A stretch of 5,697 nucleotides of DNA from Thermotogae bacterium. GTDB taxonomy: Bacteria; Thermotogota; Thermotogae; Petrotogales; Kosmotogaceae. Position numbers and translations under genes: made by a program. The DNA lies in contig QNAR01000116.1 of NCBI GenBank assembly GCA_003643975.1, forward strand, positions 1-5,697, written 5' to 3'. The notes beneath the pieces were generated by a model. That model searched no databases. It had not been told where the DNA came from and saw only the letters and a program-made list of their open reading frames with translations. Of the stretch, positions 5,671 to 5,697 are shown one piece after another (positions within the stretch are counted from its first letter, which is position 1; each line of letters begins with the position of its first letter).

Positions 5671-5697
5671 GTTTCCTCCTGAAAATCTCTTGCACCA

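Overview
The window looks like part of a bacterial chromosome, most likely from the Thermotogae (Kosmotoga/Mesotoga-like). This placement is an inference. It rests on the very strong AGGAGGT-type ribosome binding sites, a GC content judged by eye to be in the low forties, and the general look of the MurJ, cold-shock and CadC/CadA proteins. No marker gene here settles it. There is no mobile element, CRISPR array, tRNA or rRNA in the window.

Layout, left to right. Positions 1-417 (minus) hold the N-terminal part of a DnaQ-like DEDD 3'-5' exonuclease, cut by the window edge. Diverging from it at 517 (plus) is a 64-codon ORF with a near-perfect ribosome binding site; it runs antisense into the 3' end of the next gene and is only a candidate gene. 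Positions 583-2079 (minus) encode MurJ, the lipid II flippase. The 173-bp divergent intergenic region 2080-2252 holds a murJ promoter, a perfect 16-bp palindrome and a promoter for the rightward gene. Positions 2253-2888 (plus) encode a small NapH-like membrane polyferredoxin. Converging on it with a 13-bp gap is a two-gene metal-resistance operon on the minus strand: an ArsR/SmtB-family sensor (4986-5339) followed by a P1B-2 Zn/Cd/Pb-exporting ATPase (2902-4983). The operon has consensus promoter hexamers and a perfect 42-bp palindrome as its probable operator. A strong intrinsic terminator (5420-5455) separates it from a cold-shock protein gene (5473-5670, minus).

The metal operon is a self-contained detoxification circuit. 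The sensor probably represses the promoter by binding the palindrome across the -10 box and start site. Zn, Cd or Pb would release it, and the ATPase, translationally coupled to the sensor gene, then pumps the metal out. The polyferredoxin is an orphan electron-transfer protein. The palindrome upstream of it is centred 41.5 bp from the predicted transcription start, the usual position of a CRP/FNR-family class II activator site, and this is the most testable regulatory idea in the window. I do not see evidence for a wholly new system. The points most worth a second look are the two palindromic control regions, the orphan polyferredoxin and the divergent small ORF.
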